Below are positions 57,884 to 64,000 of a DNA stretch of 64,000 nt, in pieces. The stretch spans positions 103,281-167,280 of the forward strand of contig VUYV01000746.1 of NCBI GenBank assembly GCA_008711295.1, written 5' to 3'. How positions within the stretch are numbered: position 1 is the first letter of the stretch; every line of letters begins with the position of its first letter. The notes beneath the pieces were generated by a model. The model saw only the letters and a list, made by a program, of their open reading frames with translations. It did no database searches and was not told the origin of the DNA. The position numbers and the translations under genes are program-made. This DNA is from Anarhynchus alexandrinus. Lineage: Eukaryota; Chordata; Aves; Charadriiformes; Charadriidae.

Positions 57884-59817
57884 CTCAATTTGTGTCTTGC
57901 TCTCTGGAAATCGGTAGCTGGCATTTGGGAGGGACTTTGTATCATTGTTTTCCTATCTTTAAATTGGGTGTAATTTAAAAATAAAAAATAACAGAATAAA
58001 AAGTCATGATGTATTTAGTTGTTTAATACTGGGTTAAAACAGAAAACTTCAGCTGAGGGGTACTTTGGGAATTCAGATAGTTCATGCCGTCATAAACCTG
58101 GCTTTCCTCTGCTCCAAAAGGTAGCCAAGTGCGCGTTCAGGTTGCCATCTCCCTACGGATCAGCTTTGCAAGATGGAAATTGGGCAATTGGTGGGAAAGG
58201 AGTGAATTGTACAAGCAGATGCTGAGATGCATTAGTCTCAGGCTTGGCTCTAATTATGTGTAAGTCTATGTAAAACAAAAATATTTTGAAAGCTTCGCTG
58301 TGGGAAAGATCAGCGTGAGGAAAGGAGTTCAAAGAGGAGAGGAGTTAAGCGTGAATAGGAACGTGGGAGAAAAGCAGATCAAGGAAACAGCAGAGGAGGG
58401 GAAATAGGGGAGAGAAACTGGATGGCTCTTGGAAAGAAGTGAACGTGATGAGATCCTGCAGCCGAAGCCAGTGCAGGACTGGGGAATAATTGGAGTCGCT
58501 TCCTCGGGGAGGAGACTGAGGTTTATTGCTGTAGTTTGCCTTGACCTGAAGCGTCTGCTTTTGCTGCCTGGAGAAGACCTCTGGGCCATGGCGATAATTT
58601 TATGCTTAATATCTCACCAGGGGCACAAGGGAGCACATCATAAATACACAGCCAAGAATTTACTGTTCGTTTAATTAAAGTCTGAAGTATTTGTTGTATT
58701 TTGATAGATTGTTATTAGTTCAGTTGCAATAATACTAACACTCACAGTCCAAATTAGGGCAGAAAAGCCTCATTAACAGTAATAACATTAACAAGAAAGC
58801 TCACAAATGCTTGCCCCTTTCCTCTAATGTGATGCTCGTTTTCCCAGTGTCCCTCGTGGCGGCACTGAGGTTGATCGGTCTTCCTTAGCAGAAGGATTGG
58901 GGAGGGTGCAACGGGTGTTACAGCAAATCGTCAACGTCTTGAGGTCTTCACCTTGAGGAGTTTGGTGTTCTCCCTCTAAGATGTCTTCCCTCTAAGTCGT
59001 GCGTCCACTTTGGCTATCAAAGATGCTTTGTTCCCACCTCCTGCTCCCTTCTCCCTGGTGACCAGCGCCCAGCCCGGGCACACAAAGGGCTGGTGTTTGC
59101 TGGGCAGTGCCTGCCCGGGGCGGCAGCCCTTGGCCATGCGGGGTGTCCCCAGCACTGAGCTCAGGCAGGTCGGGCACGAGCCCTTCGCCATGGGACCCTT
59201 GTGATCAGAGGGACAGCCAGCTCAGGGCCTGGCAAACCCAGAGACGTCCTGAGACCCTGCAGTGTCAGGTCAGTGCCCGCTCTGTGGCCGTTTACTATCA
59301 ATGGCAAAAATCACATTTAAGGGGGTACAGTGGGTGGAAAATTTGTCTCCACCTCTCAGATCGGTCATTGTGGAGTGTTGGAGCCATACGATAAGTACTT
59401 AATAATTTATTACTCCCTAGTTTCCAGAAGAATATTAATTTTTAATTTTTATGTATACGCCAGTTAGTGATTTAAATGGTGCTGGCTGATGGCTTTGGTT
59501 TGGATTTTGTCAGTTTTGGGGGTCATTCCTACTGAAATGCCCGCGTGCTCCCGGCTGATAGAGCGGAGGAGCACCTCTGGGCTTTGCGGCAGGTCTGTGT
59601 CATGGGCGGTTGTTGGCAGAGGTGTATCGATCAGAGGTGGCAGAATGTGTGCATCGGTGATGGAATTTTATCGGGAAAATGTGCTTTTATCTGCCTTCAT
59701 AATTTTTCTCCAACATGCAGGGAAGTCCTTTTTGTTTAGAGCTGACTGGTGCTTACAAGGAGGATGCTTCTATGGATGGCTGACTGACGGCATTTTTGTT
59801 TTGTTTTTGAATTGCAG
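57884..59817 (+). other. EXOC4 intron before fourth visible exon
   Basis: This is intron with no recognised gene. A C-poor, purine-rich patch covers 58290-58440, and a GC-rich patch covers about 59030-59250. The end shows TTTTGTTTTGTTTTTGAATTGCAG, a good acceptor. Confidence 0.55.
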
Positions 59818-59906
59818 GTTTGAGTCCTCCTCCCATGCTATTAGCATGAGTGCCTATTTGCGTGAGCAGAGAAGGGAACTGTACAGCAGAAGTGGAGAAC
59901 TTCAAG
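59818..59906 (+). CDS. EXOC4: EXOC4 (Sec8) internal exon, fourth in window
   Basis: The first G completes the lysine begun at 54846-54847. The frame then reads [20 protein letters not shown] and LYSRSGELQ, matching human Sec8 at about residues 444-472 (from memory). The acceptor ATTGCAG before 59818 is clear. The 3' end is less certain. CAAG|GTGGGG after 59906 is a reasonable donor. However, the bases up to 59923 would encode GGEIDN, which resembles the GGADDN of mammals at this point, and AAT|GTGCTA there is a poor donor. If the exon ends at 59906 it is 89 bases; if at 59923 it is 106. The frame stays open to a TAG at 59981-59983. No further EXOC4 exon is found before the window ends. Confidence 0.92.
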
Positions 59907-61651
59907 GTGGGGAAATAGATAATGTGCTACTTTGGATAATTCTCTTTTGCACAAGCTTCAATATCCCGTGTGTGCCACGTTAGAGTATTAATACCTCTCT
60001 ACTTTGCCCCACAGGCTGTCTAAATCTCTCCAGTTTTTAAGCTCTGTTTATTTATTCTTACTAAGTTGCGAAGCAGTGGGGTTTCTCTTTATTCCTTCTG
60101 CATTTTCCACTAGAGGTCCAGGTTGTAAAAGATACTCATGAAATGCGAACAGTCTTGCTGTGAGCGTTGGTTTTGGATACTTGGGGCTGATGTCTGCTCC
60201 GTTACCTGCAGTTCCTCTCCTTACATCACATGCTGAATGTGGTACTCACCCTGGATTGCTTTGGGAGCTTAAACTCAGTCATCTCGTATTTGAAGTTGCA
60301 AAGTTTCTGTTGTATGGACTGAAGTGACCAATTCTTTGTCTTTTGTACAACACTTGAAGAGTTGCAGAGTGTCTGAAAATGGTGAATTTGAAGAGTTGGA
60401 CTACTCTTGCTGGTTTATGTTGCTTGTGGCAAGCGCTGTGTGTACACAGAGAAGTCTTCTCTCCCCTGAGCGTGGCATCATTTCATGGTTTTTTCCTGAA
60501 TGGTCTAATTCACAAAAGCATTGGATTTGGGAGCAAAATCAAGGGAAGATCTTAAGGCTGTCATGACGCTGTATAGCAGGACTAAATTATTATGGTTCAT
60601 CTATTCTAGTTTCTTACTGGGTTAATCATAACAAGAAAATAATGTGTATTCTTCAGATATTACAGTGATGGACAAGGGTGGAATTTCTCCTTGAAGTCTT
60701 ACTCATGACAATTTTCAGTTGGCTTTTAATTGAGGATGTTTTGTAACATGCGAGAGAATTTTTGGATGGCTTTGTCTTGCCTTTCTCCTTTTGTAACTTA
60801 GGTGTCCTCAGCGACAAGTTAAACCCTCACCAGTGTGAAAAGAAGCTTTGAGAGACAGACAGTGGTCTTGTGGGCAGATTGCTTCACTTCGGTGACTTTA
60901 CAAAGATGATCAAGGATATAACGATGCACACTGTGGTGAATATTCAGATAGTTTTGGATGGACTGTGAAGGAAGAATCTGAGATAAAGACGTACCGTAGT
61001 TGACAGTTGTCCACTCTTATGATCTAACAGCACATAGGGATAAAATGAAATTGATATACCTGTCTTTTAAATTATAGCATCACCATTTGCGCCACTTGGA
61101 AGGTGTTTAGCTTACAGCTCTTCACCTTTTGAGCCTTGTGTTCTCACCTTCAAAATCTGTCACATGCTCTTGTGCCCAGCATCGACTGAAGGACGTTCCC
61201 CAGTTCAGCAGGATGTTGTACGGTGTAAGCTATGACATTGCACCATCGTTTTCTTATACAAGTGGGCAGTAGGATTTAAGTAATTACTTCTCCACAGTCA
61301 CTACCTCTGTGCCGCAAACTGCGTGGGACAAATGTGGGTTCAAAGCCAAGAATTTTGGAGCTGTTGAGAACACTAAGTTTGGAGCAGTGATGGGGCCATC
61401 AGGGAACCTGCAACACTTGCCTCAAAAATTTCACGTCTCTTTGAGATTAGTTTTGTTTCCTTCTGTTCGAAGTCGCCTCCCCACCCTGACCTGCCCATTG
61501 TCCATGTTGCTTTAAAAACACAGTAGAGAACAGCAGTGACTCACTCCGCGCCTGTGTCCTCTTCCAGGTACCTCGTGGCTGAGACCTGGGTAGTTTTGTG
61601 GTTGCCGTTGCTGTGTGGCTGAACTGAGGAATTGTTTTTAAATAGCTCCTT
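59907..61651 (+). other. EXOC4 intron after fourth visible exon
   Basis: This is intron sequence without a recognised gene, repeat or RNA. The next EXOC4 coding block (a GGGTKFVCKPG-like peptide in vertebrates) is not found in any frame here. Short open frames (60324-60566, 61309-61515) match nothing that I know. Confidence 0.55.
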
Positions 61652-62592
61652 TCACAGAATCACAGAATCTCCTAGATTGGAAAAGACCTGTAAGACCATC
61701 TAGTCCAATCATTACCCCAACACTGACCAGCCCACCACCAAACCATGTCCCTGACCACTGTATCTACACGACCCTTAAATACCTCCAGGGATGGGGACTC
61801 CACCACTGCCCTGGGTAACGCGTTCCAATGCCTGACGACCCTTTCAGGAAAGAAATTCTTCCGAATATCCAATCTAAACTTCCCTTGGTGCAACTGGAAG
61901 CCATTTCCTCTTGTTCTATCACCTGTTACTTGACAGAACAGGTCGACTCCCACCTCTCTGCAACCTCCTTTCACATAGTTGTAGAGAGCGAATAGGTCTC
62001 CCCCTCAGCCACCTTTTCTCCAGGCTGAACACCCCCAGGCCCCTCAGCTGCTCCTCATCAGACTTGTGCTCCAGACCCCTCACCAGCTCCATTGCCCTTC
62101 TCTGGACACGCTCCAGCGCCTCAATGTCCTTCTTGTGGTGAGGGGCCCAAAACTGAACACAGTACTCGAGGTGGGGCCCCACCAGTGCCGAGTACAGGGG
62201 GATGATCACCTCCCTGGTCCTGCTGGCCACAGTTCCTGATACAGGCCAGGATGCCATTGGCCATCTTGGCCACCTGGGCACACTGCTGGCTCGTGTTCAA
62301 CCGGCTGTCCGCCAACACCCCCAGGTCCCTCTCTGCTGAGCAGCTTTCCAGCCACTCCTCCCCAAGCCTGTAGCGTTGGCGGGGGTGGTTGTGGCCAAAG
62401 TGTAAGACCTGGCATTTGGCCTTATTGAAACTCATACTGTTTGCCTTGGCCCATCGATCTCATCTGTCTAAATCCCTCTGCACGGCCTCCCCACCCTCAG
62501 GCAGATCAACACTACCACCCAGCTTGGTGTCATCTGCAAATTTACTGAGGGTGCACAACCCCCTCATCCAGATCACTGATAAAGATATTTCC
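61652..62592 (-). mobile_element. CR1 LINE 3' fragment, about 940 bp
   Basis: This is a long minus-strand copy. Its tail appears on + as TCACAGAATCACAGAATCTCC. Minus frames carry [20 protein letters not shown] (61672-61974), [20 protein letters not shown] (61919-62281) and [20 protein letters not shown] (62121-62435). They lie in three different frames, so frameshifts have broken the ORF. The 5' end shows the [15 protein letters not shown] block on + around 62519-62549. It belongs to the same subfamily as the copies at 6971 and 27893. Confidence 0.95.
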
Positions 62593-63111
62593 TGGGTTCC
62601 GAACTCGTTACTGGTGGGCACAGCCAGATTTCGTGGAAGAGTGACTCCTTATTGATAGAGGACAAATCTTGAGGTGACGTTTGTCATGAGCGGGAGGTTG
62701 TGAGCGTTTTCAAGAGAGGAGGATGCGAAAGAGCTCCGCGGACTTCCAGCTGCCGAGCTAGCGCGGGGTCGGAGAGAACAAAGCCTACGAGCTGACAAAG
62801 AAGTAAAGGACAAAAATACAGGAATTAGTGTGGATAGGGACAAGATTATGTTGCCCTTTCTCGATGACTTGGAAGAGCTTGAATGTGATGCAATAGGTGA
62901 CAAAAAGTCAATGTAGGGAGTCAATAGGGACAATAGATGAGATGACTTTGCTGAGAAATCTTTGCAGTTTAACCATCAAGAAAAGTTTCCCTTTGAACTT
63001 TATGTTAAAAATGTGCTATCCTCTCTTTCTATTATAAGCTGCTGTTCCCTTTTAGGTAGCTCATTAATCTTCCCGAATCCCAGACCACAGCAAGATCTGC
63101 ATTTTCATTTC

Positions 63112-63130
63112 TTTTTTTTTTTTTTTTTTT
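63112..63130. repeat. Poly-T homopolymer
   Basis: Nineteen consecutive T bases. No retrotransposed copy is recognised beside it. Confidence 0.9.
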
Positions 63131-63342
63131 AACCCTCTTTTAAAAAGAAATACAATTTAATTGTTCAATCAGGTTACTGGAAGGCAGGCATGTGACACTC
63201 TCTCTTCTCTGAATGCCACACAGTTTCTCTTCCTGACAGCCTTATCCACAGGGATGGGGTTTTTTTTCAGCGGCAGCAGGGGGAGGGTGGCTTGTTAGGA
63301 AATCTTTCTCCTGAAAAGATCTTCAAAGAAACATATGCGTTT

Positions 63343-63364
63343 AAAAAAAAAAAAAATAAAAAAA
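63343..63364. repeat. A-rich run
   Basis: Twenty-two bases that are all A except one T. Confidence 0.9.
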
Positions 63365-63974
63365 GAACTTCTAAAAGTTTGGTTCATGCCAACTTTTTGA
63401 AATAAGAATTTAATTTAAATAGCCTTAAAATGTGTGAAGATCAGAGTGATGCTTTGTCATTAACCTCTTTCATTTGGACTGAAATAGTGCAGTGCATAAG
63501 GCACACATTATCCCTCAGTGGGGGAAAGGGACCTGCTGTAAGTGATTTAGAGATGGAAGGATTAATTCTCATGTCTCGTTCCACTGAAATCGGAGGAGGA
63601 AGAATTAGGCCGTGTATTTTTCCCTTGAAGTTGGACACACAAGTTGTTTGACAATTGTTATTAAAAAGAGGGGGGGAAAATAAAGCAAGTACATAACTGA
63701 AATATTTCCTTCTTGACTAACATAGATGCGGCGCCCCAGGTTGTTGTCAGAAGTACGATGTCAGAGGTGTTTTTCTCTGTACAAAACAAGAAATTGTCAT
63801 CATTAAGCTTCTCATTGCTTTCTTTTTCTTCACTCAAGAGCCTGTCTTGGCCATGTGCTGGCTGGGGAATTTACATTTTCCTTGTTGGAGCCTTCCTGCC
63901 ATTTGTCAAATATGATGTTCTTTTTGTAGACTGTCTTAAATAACGGGGGTATATTTTAAAAACAAGGACATTTA

Positions 63975-64000
63975 TTCACAGAATCACAGAATTTTCAGAG
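63975..64000 (-). mobile_element. CR1 LINE 3' tail, cut by window end
   Basis: TTCACAGAATCACAGAATTTTCAGAG matches the reverse-complement start of a CR1 copy, very close to the start of the copy at 3748. The rest of the element lies beyond the window. Confidence 0.8.

Larger units (their letters stand above)
62593..63974 (+). other. EXOC4 intron, final unique stretch
   Basis: This is intron without a recognised gene. It holds a 19-base poly-T (63112-63130) and a near-pure A run (63343-63364). An open frame at 62649-62933 (minus) is serine- and arginine-rich and unfamiliar. Confidence 0.55.

Overview
This window looks like a bird nuclear genome. The main evidence is about twenty CR1 LINE copies with the avian-type 3' tail (repeats of ATTCTATG or ATTCTGTG), no Alu/L1-like repeats that I can recognise, and four vertebrate coding exons with canonical splice sites. 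The species cannot be fixed from the sequence. There are no prokaryotic genes, operons, CRISPR arrays, tRNAs or rRNAs that I can support.

The only protein-coding gene I recognise is EXOC4 (Sec8, exocyst complex component 4) on the + strand. Four consecutive internal exons are present: 1079-1322, 9413-9590, 54702-54847 and 59818 to about 59906 (possibly 59923). Their reading phases join exactly. Together they encode roughly residues 255-475 of the vertebrate protein (numbering from memory of the human protein). The gene runs off both ends of the window, so start codon, promoter, 3' UTR and poly(A) site are not here. Introns between these exons are about 8.1 kb, 45.1 kb and 5.0 kb.

Most of the rest is intron. 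It holds CR1 3' fragments in both orientations, several as inverted pairs (3612-4112, 27270-28159, 42611-44306) and some long ones (42611-43498, 57256-57883, 61652-62592). Two degraded relics (about 36330-37210 and 49660-49880) look much older. Simple repeats, an 18-base assembly gap at 22590-22607 beside a poly-G run, a perfect 21-bp tandem duplication at 50539-50580, and two adjacent perfect inverted repeats at 30352-30403 are also seen.

No new multi-gene system is visible. The most useful leads are local: intronic CpG clusters that could mark internal promoters or enhancers (40199-40482, 45582-45710, 13921-14031), an uncertain exon end at 59906/59923 with an open read-through frame, a one-residue length change in the second exon, a 104-bp exact repeat between two neighbouring CR1 tails, and an octamer/SOX-motif AT-rich block near 53380-53590.
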